Shown: positions 13,372 through 27,703, counted from the first letter of the stretch. The stretch is DNA of 64,000 bases from Helicoverpa zea (GCF_022581195.2 NC_061456.1:436501-500500), one strand, 5' to 3'. Notes: generated from the sequence alone by a model not told the origin. Numbers and translations are program-made.

Positions 13372-13529
13372 TCTTCCACCCGCGGTTCCCTCCACATACT
13401 GTGAAAACTTATTTGTGTCTCCGAATAAACAATAAATCAGCTATTCTCGATACATGGACTATCTAGCACTGAAAGTATTTTACAAATCAGTTCAGTAGTT
13501 AGCGAGTTTAAACCATCTCTTCAACTTTT
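13372..13529 (+). repeat. Old copy of a lepidopteran interspersed repeat (TTCAGTAGTT type)
   Basis: It contains CACCCGCGGTTCC, then CTATCTAGCACTGAAAGTAT and CAAATCAGTTCAGTAGTTAG followed by CGAGTTTAAACC. These three blocks in this order mark a repeat widespread in Lepidoptera. It is diverged and non-coding. Confidence 0.55.
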
Positions 13530-16500
13530 CAATATTAGATACCTACTATAGATTTTCTCAAAAATACCAACTACATAACAATTTTTCATCTACAATATCC
13601 ACATTTCTAACTTGATATAACGCTGTCCACTAGCACACTACCATTACATGACCGACTGATGTATTATGATAAAATTTCCCAGTAGGTCCTCAGTGCGGCC
13701 AGGCGATAGTCGGTTTAGCCGAGAGGGTTCCGTAGCGATTAATCTTCTAGAACGTGTGAACCTTAGCCTGTGCCCGAAATGGGATTTAGATTGTTGCTCC
13801 TACGTTTATTAGCTTTAACTCCAATAGTTTTAGTTGGGTGTCGGTCTTATGGTAATGTGTTCAATGATTGTTATCGCCTTCTTTAATGAAGGAAGAAGGT
13901 ATAAAATAATTTGAGAAGAAAAAGCGTACATTTTCTACTCATTACGTAAACTAATTAACTATAAATAGCAGATAAATGACTACAAATATTGACACACATT
14001 TTGTTTAATAATCGTTATTTAGCTTGAAAAATATTTTTTTTAAGTTTCAACAAGCCTTGGCATATTGGCTATTAATGATAAAATAACATTAAAGGAAGTT
14101 ACAAGTAGAAGCTTTCTGAAAGGATAGAAAAACACAGAGTTATTCAGACGTAAATTAAACAGGGAACGGTGTAGTCACAATACCACAAACTCATTAATAA
14201 ATGAGTAAAGACGTTCACGCAAATAAATACAACCATCGAGTTCTTGCTAATGATTATATCTAAGATCCTATAGAAAGGCTGGAAAAGTACCCTGATAAGC
14301 ATTTTCAATGTGTCATTTATTTTAAAACCTACAAGTGAGTAAAATAAAGTTAAAGGTTCTAATAAGCTTATATTTAGAGGACACCAAGTACATTCAAATA
14401 AAAATTTAATTAAATATCAAACCGACCACATTAGCCGATCATTTTTCATCATCCCAAATTCTTTCACAGGCATCTATTGAAAAATTCTAAATCGGAATAT
14501 CCGACGATGCGCCGATAATTTTTTGCTCCAATATTTCCAAGGGTTACAGTATGTATAATGCGATTAAATTGAAAATGTTAAACCTTTGGCCCCGGTAATA
14601 AGGAGCGTGACTATCAACATTTTTCCACCGTCTTATATTGAACGGTATTAAGAGGCCCGCAAATGAGTTTGAGAGTTTTATTATGGCCGATGTCACGATT
14701 GGAGGGAAATAAAAGTATAATAAGGGATTGAAATGTTTGCCTTCATAAATTGAATTTCTGCTTGGACTGCATTTTTGCTTTTTAATACCCACTTAGGGCG
14801 AAGAAATTTCAGTTAGAAAAGTTACGGTATTATCTACGGGCACAGCTACAATTTTCATCTTTGTTATTGAATTGGAAACAATTTCGGTATTGATGAAATA
14901 CGGTTTCAACTTAGTTAATTAACCTAAAAAATATGTGTTGCCTTTCTTCAATCTAGGTACGTTAAATTAAAATCCAGCCGCAAAATACGTACAAGAATTT
15001 CTTTCTCGTGATCACTATAATAGGGAGCTCAGGTTCCAGAACAAAGCCGTGTCTTAATTAACTGCGTGTATAGGTTTCATAGTTACCGGGAAAAGTAACG
15101 AGGAAGAGCTACCACTGAGCCACTTGACGATATTTTATAAGTAGAAAATGGGTATTTTAAGATGATTCTTGTTGTAAGTATGGTATGGATAGATTGGGAA
15201 CTTTAGTAAATTAACGAATTGATTTATATAAATATATTGCTGGAGTATTTTTTTATTCGATGTGTGAGCACAAAACAATTTAATATATGTACAGACTAAA
15301 TTGTCTCTTGCGTGTACCTGCAAACGACTTAGAAACATATCCATCCAGCTTCATCCCAGTACTTCCAAGACAATTACTTTGCCAAGTGTATTATTCTTTC
15401 ATAGCAAGAGACAGAGACTGATACATATTTTAATAAAACTTTTGTCAGGATGAAAAACATGGGACACACGGGCGCACGTAATCCACATTATTTCCGCGCA
15501 GCATTTAAAGTTTCATTCCCAGTGTCACAGGCAGAGGCCGCAGCTCCCCAAACACAGGGAGACGAGGACAGATGAAATATAGGCGGGCGCGAGCGCCGTG
15601 GAGCGTTTTTATTGCCGCTATGTGTAAAGCTTGTAGAAAAAAATTACTCTCAACTGAGTTTTTTATTCGGGTGACACAGGGACGTCTGAAGTTCGGTTAC
15701 CGGCGAAGATTCAGTGCACAAGTATTCTCGTTATAAACACCTGCGTGGCGATGATTGATCGCGGACGACTGACTTTTTTGCTCTTAAAGACGCGAAGAAA
15801 GGTGTGACTTTCGAAAGTTTTTTGTTGAAAGTTTATGACCGTAAAACTATTTAATAGAATATTAAATTAATAGAGAAAACCCAAAACCCTAAAAAGTTAA
15901 TGCACAAACTCTTGCCTATATCTTTCTTTCAAGCCGAAACAACTCCCCAAAATAATCGTCCACAACTCGAACAAGGCATATCGCTTCCCCTGCACTCTCG
16001 TGCACCGAGTCCACATCTGTAGGTTCCTCCCTACGAGGTGATGATAATTTTTTCTTCCGCCGCTCCTCGGATATTGCTCTCCAAACGTCTTTATTTGCAG
16101 CCGCGCGTAATTGTCGAAAAGCGAAATAATGGCGGGCTTACAACCGCGCCGGGCTCCGTTCCCCACCTTAATATAACTTTTTAAGGTATGTCGGAATTTC
16201 TGCTCTTGAAAGGTGAATTGAAATGATCATTGTATTTTTATATCAGTGTTTGTTGTTCTTTGTAGAAGTGTGATGAGAAATTAAATGAATTATGCAACAG
16301 TTGCGCTGTTTATTTTGAAACTTTGGAAGCCTTTAAATTGAGTTTTTTTGCCGTCAATATTTAATAGAGAGCACACTAGTAGATGTTTCAGTAAAACAAT
16401 AAAAAAGCTTGTGACTACAGATGTTTCGAGATCTAAGTACCGAGCACCATATTCATAGACCCTTAATTGCCTGGTAACACAAAAGCAAAAACATATTCAA

Positions 16501-17473
16501 AAAAAGCACCCCTCAACATCACAACACTTCTAGGAAAACATAATACAGTACTCGATATACATTCACAAAAAACATCTTAAAATGGCACACATTTACATAG
16601 ATATAATTTATGCTTGTATATGATAAGGTGAGGTAAAATTCAAGGGTGCTGGAGTTTAATCAAGGCTCGTGGCTCGTGGCTAATAAGTCGACCCGGGGCG
16701 ACGCTAACAAGGGTTTATGTATGTACCACGTATGAACATTTGAATTACTCGAGATGTGTTGCTGTGGAATAAAAATTAGTACGGTAGGCTCGGAGACTTA
16801 GTAATATAGTAAAGAATTTAGGTAACATTGGACGATGACTAGTTACATGGTACAATTTTCTTTTCTTTTCCTAGTAAAATAGAAATAGTGAATTTGGTTG
16901 TCTGCTTTCTGTTTGGCAAAAATGGCTAAACCTGTTGATATGGTATTTAAAAAGAAGGGAAAGGGAGGTGGGACAGTTTTAAAAGTGTTTGGGGAAATTG
17001 TGCCGCGTGGAAAACTTGTGCAAAGATTTAAAAAATCCAAATAACGTTATTGATAGAAACGTGAGTTTATTTACCTGTTAAAGAACTTCAGGTAAAGTTT
17101 TGCAGATTGATGATAGGCGAATGTTTATCCACGTGCAACTGAAGCAAGGGAGAGGGAAAACTGCTTTAAATAAAATATTAATTTCATTTTCTTCCTTGAA
17201 ACTAAACGTAGAGTAAAAACAAACTGTTATAAGAAAGTACATGAGAATATTGTCAGCCAGTGTTATTACTTCCTATCAACCTTTCAAACTTGTGTGGGCG
17301 AAATAATTGATATTCTTTAAAACTTTGAAAAAGTCCGTAAAAAGAAACGAATCTAATCTTAAAACTGATTGAGTAGGACTGTTGATTTAATAGCCGAAGC
17401 TAAATTTATACCGCATTTCAATATTTTTAAGTGAACTGATGGTTATTTTTATCCTTAAAATATTTTTAGCTAA

Positions 17474-17633
17474 GGGCCAGGCTACGCCAAACTGAAGCGA
17501 AGAAGTTTATAACAACCAATAGAATTTCTCCGCTAAGATAGTCTACTGAGTGGGAGACTTAATTTTTGGATAATGAAATTCTATTGGTTGTTTAAAAACT
17601 TCTCTGCTCCGCTCCTTTGGTAGAACCTAGGCC
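17474..17633. mobile_element. Small MITE, TAA target duplication (copy 1)
   Basis: The 160 bp element has inverted arms 17474-17528 and 17575-17633. The left end begins GGGCCAGGCTACGCCAAACT, and the arms share the block AACAACCAATAGAATTTC. TAA flanks both ends (17471-17473, 17634-17636), pointing to a PIF/Harbinger-type mobiliser. There is no coding capacity. A related copy is at 55834-56020. Confidence 0.7.
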
Positions 17634-19963
17634 TAAAAGTTTAGGTTTAAAAAAATGACAAAGTTACAACAAATTAAAACTTCTTAATGCTTTATTATTC
17701 TTTTAGAAAGAACATATTATATTTTGGTCTTAAAGTTTTTAGGAAACTTCTTGGGTTAGGCCTAAGTAATTGCTTCATAATAATCACTGGCTTAATAAAC
17801 TTAGGTAATAGAACTACTATGTTTGTAATGAACTAAATCTGAATCAGTTCGTCTGCCTTACCAATTGAACACAGAAAACAAGATCAGCCGATCTCAGAGC
17901 GCGCGCTCCCAAACCGCTGCGTACGGAATCTAATTCATTTGCTAATCTATTCAGATACATTAATGATCGCGGATTCCACATCTCATTAATATACAATCAT
18001 ATTTAAACCTCACGTAACTCGAACACAGTGTTATATTCAAATTGGCTAAAGACAAACGCTGAGATAGTTGAACCGGTTATAAATCAGAATCAACTTGGCG
18101 ACCCACTTTGGCGCGACTCTCGTCCATAATGCGAAGATATTAAAGTCGGATATTGTGTGAGTTGAATAAATTAAAAGAAGTTCTCCCGGTTCCAGTGTAA
18201 TTTCCTTACAAGATGGCGTAAGGCAGGAGATGTCGCGGCGCTAATTTTTAGAACACGATTAATATTTTATGCTTTGAGCTAGTGGAGTTGTTTGTAAACT
18301 TGACACCGAGAAACTTTAGGACTTATTTCGAAGAGTTAGTGTGGAAAGGAAATTAAGATAATTTTCTAGTGGTTTAATTTTCTTTGACTTGGAGGAGGGC
18401 AATAAACGGAAAACACAAGTCCTATCATTTCAACAAGAAATACAACATAAAGTCTATTAAAGAAAATGAAAGTTACGAACGTACAACAGTCGTTTTTCTT
18501 GTATCTCAAAAAACACGAACCTATCCCACGCAGTAATCTGGCTAGATATAATAAAAAATATTTCAGAGAAAATGTAAATCCGAGGTAAAGAAAATATTTG
18601 AAGGTATTCCTCACAATAAGGAGTATTAAAACTACACCCTTATCAAATGAAGAAAACAGTGAATGGCTGATTTCCCCACGGGCCGGGGTTCAAACGGAGC
18701 TACCTCGCAGCAACATCAGGAACTCTGTAACCTGGGTAACAATAAACTTAGACGAAGATTGGACGCTATCTGATCATAGGAGTCAGCAAACGAAATGACA
18801 CTGCACTGGAAAATTACAACAAGTACAAACTTGTGATCACAGGGATTGAAATAAATATACATAAATACTACGCTTTTGCTTTTTGTAGCAAGTCCTGTAC
18901 ATAAATAGAGAAAATACGGAACATTTTTAATATCATAAAAAAACAGTTTTAGAATAGAATAGAATTTTAGCTTTGAATAATGTCTATGATACTCAGAATT
19001 GAATATTAATTGATATTTAAACTACATTTTTATGTATTCATCCAACACAATGAGTGACAACCCGCGTGTCTCTTACACCAGCACCACATCCGATCCAGTC
19101 CACACTCCACTGGCTTGAGAGTTGCGAAGTTTCTCCCCTTTTGTTACTTTTTCATAACAATAACTAATTTCGTTGGTTAATTAAGCAACTGAGAAATGTT
19201 TGCCGCGCTGAAAATTTTAATGTTTCAATACAGGTCTGCGGATTACGCGAGTCAAAGTTTTCTAGTTAGCTAAGTTGTGCTGCTCTCACTTTTGTTGCTA
19301 TACTTAACGCCATTGGGGTTTGGTTTATACATGTTTCGTACTTGTGTTCTGTATCTGTTTTGTTTTAGCTCCGCTGATCCGACACGGCTAATTAATTACA
19401 GTTATGTTGCGGTTTTCAATACGTGTGCCAATTTCACTGAGATTTTGTTTGTTATTAATACATTTATTTTTGTATTGTTATTTATTTTGACTTGGAGCTT
19501 ATGTATATTAATTAAAATTGATAAGTTTGCTAAAGGAAAAGCTATCCTGTTGTGCTATAAACGACCGTAATCTGAAAGTTCTTAATAATTTATACTGCAA
19601 TGGCTTGCAATTTATATAAGACTACTTAACTGTCTCATGATAATCACTACAACCCAAAGAATAAAAAGCAATCAAGCTAGATTAATTAGAAGTGAACCAG
19701 AGAAAATAATTAGAAGATGGCGTATTGCAGGCAGTAAGAAGATTAATCTATTATTTTCCACCCCTTTAAATATCGTATCGATAATATTTGAATAGTCGAG
19801 TTAACTCGTTATCCATGACGGATGCTGAAATGTGAGTTTCAAGTAGAAGTGTTGCATTAAGTGATATTGCTTCGAGTTCTATTCACTCGAGCGCAAAGAT
19901 AAGAGCTATTTATATCTTCGCGGAACGAAACTGGAAAGTGAATAAGTAGACGTATATTACTCC

Positions 19964-19977
19964 GTTGCCATGGTAAC
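19964..19977. promoter_or_regulatory. Consensus RFX X-box
   Basis: The 14-mer GTTGCCATGGTAAC fits the RFX consensus GTNRCC-N(0-3)-RGYAAC in full. RFX factors control cilium and sensory-neuron genes. The site lies about 8 kb downstream of the candidate first exon on the minus strand, so it could be an intronic enhancer. Binding is inferred from the motif alone. Confidence 0.45.
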
Positions 19978-22087
19978 GGGCCTGCAAAGTGTTTATGAAT
20001 AGGGCTTGAATACTGATGGCAGCGTGTGCGAGATTGGTTTACCTGAAAACGTTGCGAGGAAATTGAATAAGTAATATGTAATAATCTGGCTGCAATTTTC
20101 ACGCTCAGATCAAGAAACTACTTTATTTGTAAGAAGAAGCATATTCGAGGAAATAGCAGAACGTGTTTTACATTAAGCATAGAAACCATATTCTCAGTAG
20201 TGTCAAACCATTTTCAAATCGCCCAACTCCTTTGAGTCACCCCAGAAAACTTTCAAGGTAAACAAAAGAAAAAGTAACCAAGGAACTTACCCTTTTAAAA
20301 ATCAATGAATAAATAATGAAGAAGGACCAATACGGATAATACTGAAACAAAAACAATCAACAACAAACTAGCCAATCAGCGGCAGACAGGTACCGAACAA
20401 CTAACAACCTGTTTTTATCTAAACAGTGGAAAAATCACGGCACTCGCGCCAAGTGTGAGGCCGGGGTCCCGAGCGGCCGTGTCGCGCAAATTCCCCCGCT
20501 TTGTGCCCAAATAGGGCCAGTCCCCTGGCACAGGACCCCTGGGACATTCTCCTGTATTGAAAATGTCGGGTCAACCCTCCAACAAACCGGGTAGTTTTAT
20601 TTTATTGAAAAGGCCTCGTGTTACGTTACTGCATCGGCGCGATGAATTTTCGTCTAAAACTGTGTTACTAGAGGCTTCGGTACTGTTACCAATATAAATA
20701 AATTTTGAAGTTAAATGATGATTAATCTCGTGTGGTTTATTAGTAGTGGTGCATGTGCGGTTCCCGAAAATAGTCACCAGATACCTATATAATTTGGAAA
20801 TATACCATGACATAAGTAACGCTATATGTGTGTACGTATGTATTGTGCTAATTTTATCATAATTATTTGCCTGAAGCAAAAACCGATAATTTCCGTAGGT
20901 GTAAGTAACCTTTTGTCTTGAACGACATATTTATGGGCTAATTATTGCGTAAAGAATTATAGAAATACGATGAAATATTTCTCTTATAGCTGGAGTCAAA
21001 TAAAGTAAATTGTAGATAAGTATAAAGCTAAATTTACCTTTTGAAACTAGTCAGTCAAACACACTGAGATACCATGTTCAGTCGGAAGCATATAAAGCAA
21101 TATGTAACAACAGAATCTTGCACTAAAAATAAACTAAAACAAGTTATTAAACATGAATTATTTAAATAGTTGGGCACACCTGGTTAATTAACAGATTCTG
21201 AAGAATTAGTCCAATTGGAATCCTACAGTTAAAAGGGAAGCGGGGCCTTATCTAGCCAGTGTTCATAATCGTTCGGAGCACGTAGAAGACTATTTTTAAT
21301 TAACTTTTCTTATTAGACGCTACAGTTGATCAAATTAAATGTCGGTTTATTTTTATTCTGTTGAATTTTATAGCAGAGGGAATGAAAGATTTGTAGTTTT
21401 TGAAAAAACTTGAGAACTAGATTCTGCCCAGGATTTTACCTGCGTTCCAGGTAAGTATAGTAGTTTACTCTCGCATTGTCGTTTTAGCATGATTAAGCAA
21501 CTCACAGACAGAGTTATTCGCATTTATTATAGGTACTAGAAAGGATAAACAAAAGTTGTTTTACTGTCAATTATGATAATTATGAAGTCGTAATTTGCTT
21601 GTATGTATTATTTTTTACTCAAAATTTTAAACGTTTTCATACATGACTCAATAAATTAAACTGTCTGTTATAAAAAATATAAATTTTTGCTGCAGTGACA
21701 ACTACAACAACGCAATGTTTATCGGTCATGAACATTTTAAAATTTTATATACCTTTTAAATAATAGGTTAATAGTTGAATATTGTACCGTTAAAGTATTT
21801 TGTTATGGGATTTATTGTACTTTTAATTAACTTACTTTATCAGTTTTCATGATACTGCCAACACATTTTACGTATTTTCGTCATACTTTACGTATTAAGT
21901 TTTTCCTTCTACATCACAAAATCACAATGTCATCACACTTAAACTATTTATAGTATACCTACTAAAACATTAAAGGGGAGAATATAAGCATTAAACCGCC
22001 TCCAGTGAGAAAATATTAATGATCAAATTAGCCAACACCGTCGCTGCCCACCTGCTCCCAGGCAAATTTTCCACGACATTACATATT

Positions 22088-22245
22088 ATCTGTTTACCGC
22101 GGTTTTGCCCGCAAACTGTGGAAACTACTTCACGCACTGGGGTGAAAAAAATATCTAGTTCTACCTGAACTTCTAGGCTGTGTTTGTGACAAGTTTAAAC
22201 GCTATTGGTTCAGTAGTTTTTCCGGGAAAGAACGCTAAAGATGGC
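22088..22245 (+). repeat. Old copy of a lepidopteran interspersed repeat (TTCAGTAGTT type)
   Basis: It contains ACCGCGGTTTTGCCCGC, GGGGTGAAAAAAATATCTA and CTATTGGTTCAGTAGTTTTT in the same order as the copy at 13372. It is diverged. Confidence 0.5.
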
Positions 22246-24959
22246 TTCCACTTTGTTAAACAAATAATGGTTATAGCATAGCGTGCTTTTGACTGTTCTT
22301 CAGACAGTATTCAAGCAGTTATTTAGTATTCTTCATGAGCTCTTACCTGGCTGATCACGATATAAACGGCATTTTATTTTATAACGCGCTGCACGAACAA
22401 TGTTTGTTTGTCCTCGACGGCGTCAAATATTGACCCGCGCTGAGCACTTTAGATTTAAACTTAATTAATTTTGTTTAACTTGATATTACCGGAAATATTT
22501 GCAGCAATATTGTTTATTCGGCGCCGGAGTAATTAATACTGTAGATTAAGTGCGAATTTTAATGGTATCAAAATAAGAATTGATTGATGAAGTAATTAAC
22601 TCAGTAAATTGGTGTTGCAATTTGTTTTAAAACAGAATTTTTGTGGTTGGCTACATTTTCTGTTGCTTAAGAAACAATTAGTGCTTTAGCAATGTATGTT
22701 TATATTGGTTTGGCAGTTTTAGAGATAACTTCTTTCAAACAAATATAACGTTTTCATTTTATTACTATTCAAGAAAAGATATCTGGCACATTGAACAAAT
22801 ACAAATATTCCAAAAGCATAAATAAACAATTTCACTTTAGTACAAGCGTATTACAAATCTGCCAAATAATTGCACCTCGGCAGTGTCAGCTAGCAATTTC
22901 ACTTCAATTATACATCTGAAGCTGCCTGGAGTCTGGCAATCTCAGCTCCCAGCCTCGGGTGTTCGCCATCTTGGAAACCTGACCTTTACTGTTCTTACTG
23001 TAGGTACTCCCAAATGTTACTCAAAGACGTATTATAAAGACACCCACAGACCTACAAAGCTGGGGATGTTGAAACCCACTCGCTTTCTCGGAAAAGATAC
23101 CAACGTCCCAAGTGGGAATATTGTGTGAGTGTTTTGTAACAAAAGGTGTACTTCCTACATGTGAGTATTAGTATAAACTAGTTTATGCTCTTTAGAAGGT
23201 TTTATAATAAAGGGTACCTCTGTAATGTATCGTTTTGATAAACAAATTATGGATCTACCTATTTGTACAATCGTACACTACTGAGTTTTGACCTAATTAT
23301 GTTCTAATTCTGAATACGTGTTTTTTTTATATAAGTAGTACATACAAAGGTATTTTACCAAAAGTGTAAAGTTATCTATGATATTTTTTTAAAGTTTTTA
23401 CTTACTTTTATTTAGTTACTTGAGCAGTCATTCTACCGTTAAGATTTTGACATATAAATGGTTGTTTCTGTATTTATAATATCCGTAAGAGTATATATCC
23501 GACCGGCAAGAAGGGTTATGTTCTTGATTCATGAGGTTTTGTGAATGTAGGTTTTATTCTCAGAAATGATGCTTATAGGCTTTTGATATACTCCTCCACG
23601 GCTCAAGTCTACTTGATTTTATTTATGAATGTATTTAATGTATTAAAGGTTTCCAAGAATAATTTGTTTAATGTATTTTAAGAAAACATTTTATAAATGG
23701 ATACATGAAATCTTAAAATATAGTTCAATTTTATTTTTCATTGCAGATGATACTTGATATTTATACAAATAAATAACGTCATCTTTTTATTGAATTCTTG
23801 TTTTATCAGGAAAAAAGTAGGTTTCCAGTCTATGTATACCAAGAAGTACACAATATAAATAATGTTTGATTTTCGATTATTGGCAATGAATGCATGGAGT
23901 TGCAGGAATTTAGATAATACGTGTTGTTATAATAACTCGAGCTTTTCGACTGAATTCTGCCACTTTTAACAAAGAAAGCTATATTATTTATTTTATTTAT
24001 TTATACACACAACCTTACATCTACCCTTACAGGACTTGCCGAATGCGGCAGATGGGTTCTTATTAATTAATTCTAGACTAAACTAAAAACACATACAAAC
24101 TTAACTAAATTCGTAGCTTATTTATTCACTTACCTGGTATAAAATAATTATGTAATGTATTTTATTTTACAAGTGACATTCAAACAACTCTTATAAAAGA
24201 AACAGAAACTTAATTAATGAATTCTCTCTTATTTAATAGAAATATCGTTGGTATTAAAATGAAGCTAAATAATAACAAGTGCTCACTTTCCTCGGCATTT
24301 GTATAGTATTTGCAGTATGTAAACAAGTTAAAAATGTTAAAGCATCCGTGAAATAAATACGTGTATGAGTTACGTGAGCAACGTCGCGGAACACTCGACA
24401 TGCTGGGACTTTGTTTCATATTAACATGACTTATTTTTATAATGCTACTTTATTTTGTGGTTCGAATTATTGGCAAGACTTGAAAAAATGCAGTTTTAAG
24501 AACATTTTTATTTATATGGCTACGTATTTTTTTAAGAGAAAATTTGTGCTGCTTATATAAATTAAGTTTAAACTGTAAGTTTCAATCACCATTACTCACC
24601 CATAGAGCCTACAGTATTCATCAAACACAAATAACATCTCATATTAGGTCCCATTGTCTTGCTTGTTCCGCGACCTGCAACTGACATGTATACAAGTCTC
24701 CCTTCTTAATTCCCACAAGCCAATCTAAACCATTACCCCAATGCAATAGAGTTCAAAATCAAATTGAAAGTGTTGGGATAATAATAAGAAAAGGGGAGGA
24801 TTTTTTGTTTAGATTATAATTATTCATTTCGGTTAGCGTTGTTGAGAGGGATAAGGAGCTGCCGAGTTAATCATGATCCCTCACTTAATTAACTTAAGCT
24901 TGTTATGTTAGTTAATAGAACTCTGAGCTGGTAATATTACGTGCAATAGCGCTTCGAAG

Positions 24960-25036
24960 TTTGCTACGCCTGCTACGGCGTAGCGACCGTAGCGAAGCTA
25001 GCCGGCGTAGTATCTACGATGCTGTGCTACGGCGAT
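24960..25036. repeat. GCTACG-rich palindromic repeat
   Basis: GCTACGCC, GCTACGGCGTAGCG (24972-24985), CCGTAGCG, CGGCGTAG and GCTACGGCG recur within 80 bases of otherwise AT-rich DNA. A similar patch with GCTACGCCGTAGCG lies at 47327-47340, suggesting fragments of one dispersed element. Confidence 0.4.
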
Positions 25037-25871
25037 TATAGGGTTAGCCGAGCAAATAACTATTACATTGGAAGATTTTATTATCCTGTGTAAGTTAGTT
25101 CAAGAATCTCATTTTAATATCATAAGAAATAAATCAACTTCGAGATATACATATGTACAATGTTTATAAAGTAAGCCACATTTGTATTGTGGTTGGGCCA
25201 AAAGTTGTTGTAAGTAAGAACTCCATTGAATGACGCCAATATTGTGGAGAGCAAAGTTCCTGGTCCTTTGTTAGGAATTCACGTGGAAACGACTTAGTGG
25301 CTCGATGGAGAACTCCGAATAAAGATTTGGATCATTCCACCAGTTTAGATATTGATACATTTTGTTTATGTTTATGTAAATTGTGGTTGTAACTTGTTTG
25401 ATTGTTTAAAAGAAACTACTCTTTACCGACTCTTAGTAGCAATTGCTTGATTGACCAAATAACGAATGGATTCGTTTTAAATATGGAATATGAACATTAC
25501 AATCAGGCGTCTGTGGAGATGTTCTTATCATACGAACACAGTACTAAACCATGACTATGATTTTAATTCAGCTGCTAAGCTTCATTACTTTGCCAACTTA
25601 ATTTATTGTCAATATTTTACATAACGGAAAACGTCTCTAGCACATTACAACAATTTTAAGGAAATTATATATAATTTAGAATTTAAACAAATTCTCAATT
25701 TGCTTTTTACCCTAAAAACTTAAGACACTTCAACCTCACATCTTAGAAAAACAATATCACCTATTCAACTATCCTGTTTGTAATATTCCTCACAACAAAC
25801 AGTCTATCCTGTCAGTACTCATAAACTATATTGCAACCGCCATTGTGTGCGTGCATCTGACAGGTGAGCGG

Positions 25872-25879
25872 TGACGTCA
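25872..25879. promoter_or_regulatory. Palindromic CRE (TGACGTCA)
   Basis: A perfect 8 bp CREB/ATF site in a slightly GC-richer patch (GGTGAGCGGTGACGTCACGG). It is about 2 kb downstream of the candidate first exon. Confidence 0.3.
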
Positions 25880-26689
25880 CGGCGTCTGACAACCTGCTTC
25901 AATTTAAGAAGAACTTATTTATACTGTATGAAATGAAATATAGTTGTTTAGGCTTATTTGTGAGACAGTGTGCGTGGGATATTAGATAGGGGTTGTTGGT
26001 GATAGGAACTTGTTATTTTGTTATGTTTTTTAATGTTTTGGAAAGGTTAAGAAAAGGAAAGGTTAATAAGAGTTACTGTTGCTACAGAAAGTACTATGTA
26101 GGGTTCTATTTTACTGTTATTTTAGGTTCGTATCTTAAAGTATTTGCTACCTTTTTATTATAAAGAAATAGAGGAAGGTATTACCAAATTATTTAATGAA
26201 AGATGGACTATGTACATAAAATAAGATATGATTGGAAATAATTTTCCCTGTGTAAAGAACTATGGAAGAACCGACGCTTCTCAGAAACCAAAATATAAAA
26301 TGGGATAAAAACACGAACTTGAAGATTTTTTTTAATAAAGCACAAAAATTATATTGTATTTGGTATTGACTTTGATCCTTGAATTGCGATACAAGTTTCT
26401 TCTTAAAGAGAAGTAAGGAATTCCTAGTTGATATGTAAGTACGATATGGCAGGTGAAACACAGCGGATGCCTGCAACATCTCGCCCTCGGGGATTGCTGA
26501 AGCTTTGCCGAACAAATAGGTTCATGCACTATGTATGTGCTGCAGTTGACTCAAGTAAATAGCGTGGAATAGTCTCTTATGATGAGTGGTTTCAATTAAT
26601 GTACGGTTGCAATGGTATATATCTTGTATATGTATTAAATGCAGATATAATCATTAAAGATAATGATTTAAGACACAGTTCAAAAACAA

Positions 26690-27040
26690 ACTGTCTTGCC
26701 TTTATACTGTATCCCCGACGGGAATAGAAAAAATATTATTCTCATATAGACTTATATAAGTTTACTAGATTCAGGTATGTCAAACAACCTTACAGAAAAG
26801 ACCACAGGTATTTCATCGGCTACTGTCGCGTCGGATTGGCGTACCTTTGGACTATGAACTATGTCTGCGCGAATGCTTGTGCACTATTATGCCCTGCGCA
26901 TCTGGCTTATCTCCTTAGCTGCCGTGGCCGATAATCTGTCTGGATGACAATAATTGACTGAATTCAATTTGACTGGAAGCTGATCTGTAGATACCTACAT
27001 CGCCTAGCCCCGTCGGCAGCCGTAATATGTCTCTGTTAGG
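26690..27040 (+). repeat. Probable interspersed repeat fragments
   Basis: Two segments resemble words I associate with lepidopteran dispersed repeats: CTTTATACTGTATCCCCGAC at about 26699, and the block GCGAATGCTTGTGCACTATT then ATGCCCTGCGCATCTGGCT with GCCGTGGCCGATAATCTGTC (26869-26942). No target duplications or ends were identified. Confidence 0.35.
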
Positions 27041-27703
27041 CAATTAGCTCGCTAAACAGCAATTTTGTGGTTCGTTAATAGAAAAGTTCTATGTATAACA
27101 TATATGTAAAGGTGAGATGTTAAAATACTGACAACTTTGCCAACATTTGAATATAATATTAGCATACATAACTTGAAATTTTGTGTAAACTTATACTTTG
27201 AAAATACAACTGAAGTTATGCCATTCAACAATGTTCTATTGCATTAAATCCAGGTTCTCTCTAAACTATAGTTTTTCATACATAAAGATTGAAAACTTTG
27301 CAAAACTATTATTCAGCTTTATAACGGCATTGTTTACAGAAGTTTTCAAGCTCAAGCGGCTTTGCCTCGTGACACGAAACTTTCATTATCCTATTGTTAA
27401 ATACAGTCCCGACAGGCGAAGGATTTTAACCTAAGTTCGTTAATCCTCTCGGCTCGCGGTTCCTGTCAACTGAGATGCTGTCATGTATTGTTACTGATTG
27501 ATATTTAACGTTTCAGCTTTATGTAATTTTTATCAATATTTAAAATATTCAAATGTATATTTTAATTTGTTTTGAAAAAACTTTTAAAAGTAATGCCGCT
27601 TCCAGTTTAAATATTTCAAATGGATGACGTTTTAATTCATCATGAATTATTCAGAATTTTTGCACTGAAATATTTTTTTAAAAGTGCTTTCCCCAAAACT
27701 TAC

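Larger units (their letters stand above)
6821..27703 (-). other. Long non-coding stretch, possibly a 21 kb first intron of the DIP-like gene
   Basis: Apart from the transposon copies and sites listed separately (11.4-12.7, 13.4, 17.5, 20.0, 22.1, 25.0 and 26.8 kb), I see no coding exon here. GC-richer islands without recognisable coding content lie near 15470-15620, 15900-16160 and 20440-20580. Whether the whole stretch is one intron depends on whether the candidate exon at 27704-28005 belongs to the DIP gene. Confidence 0.35.

Noticed and set aside
15897..16166. 89-codon open frame on the minus strand in a GC-richer patch
   Set aside because: No motif, and no splice site fitting a gene model was noted. 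Its composition could equally be a conserved regulatory block.
19277..19570. Hydrophobic 97-codon open frame on the plus strand
   Set aside because: It starts at TTG with no ATG nearby, and T-rich DNA naturally translates to Leu/Phe/Ile-rich peptides. No promoter or family match was seen.
21440..21460. Strong donor-like CCAG/GTAAGTATAG on the plus strand
   Set aside because: No open coding frame with an acceptor or start codon precedes it. Similar isolated donors occur at 43910, 49576 and 56815.
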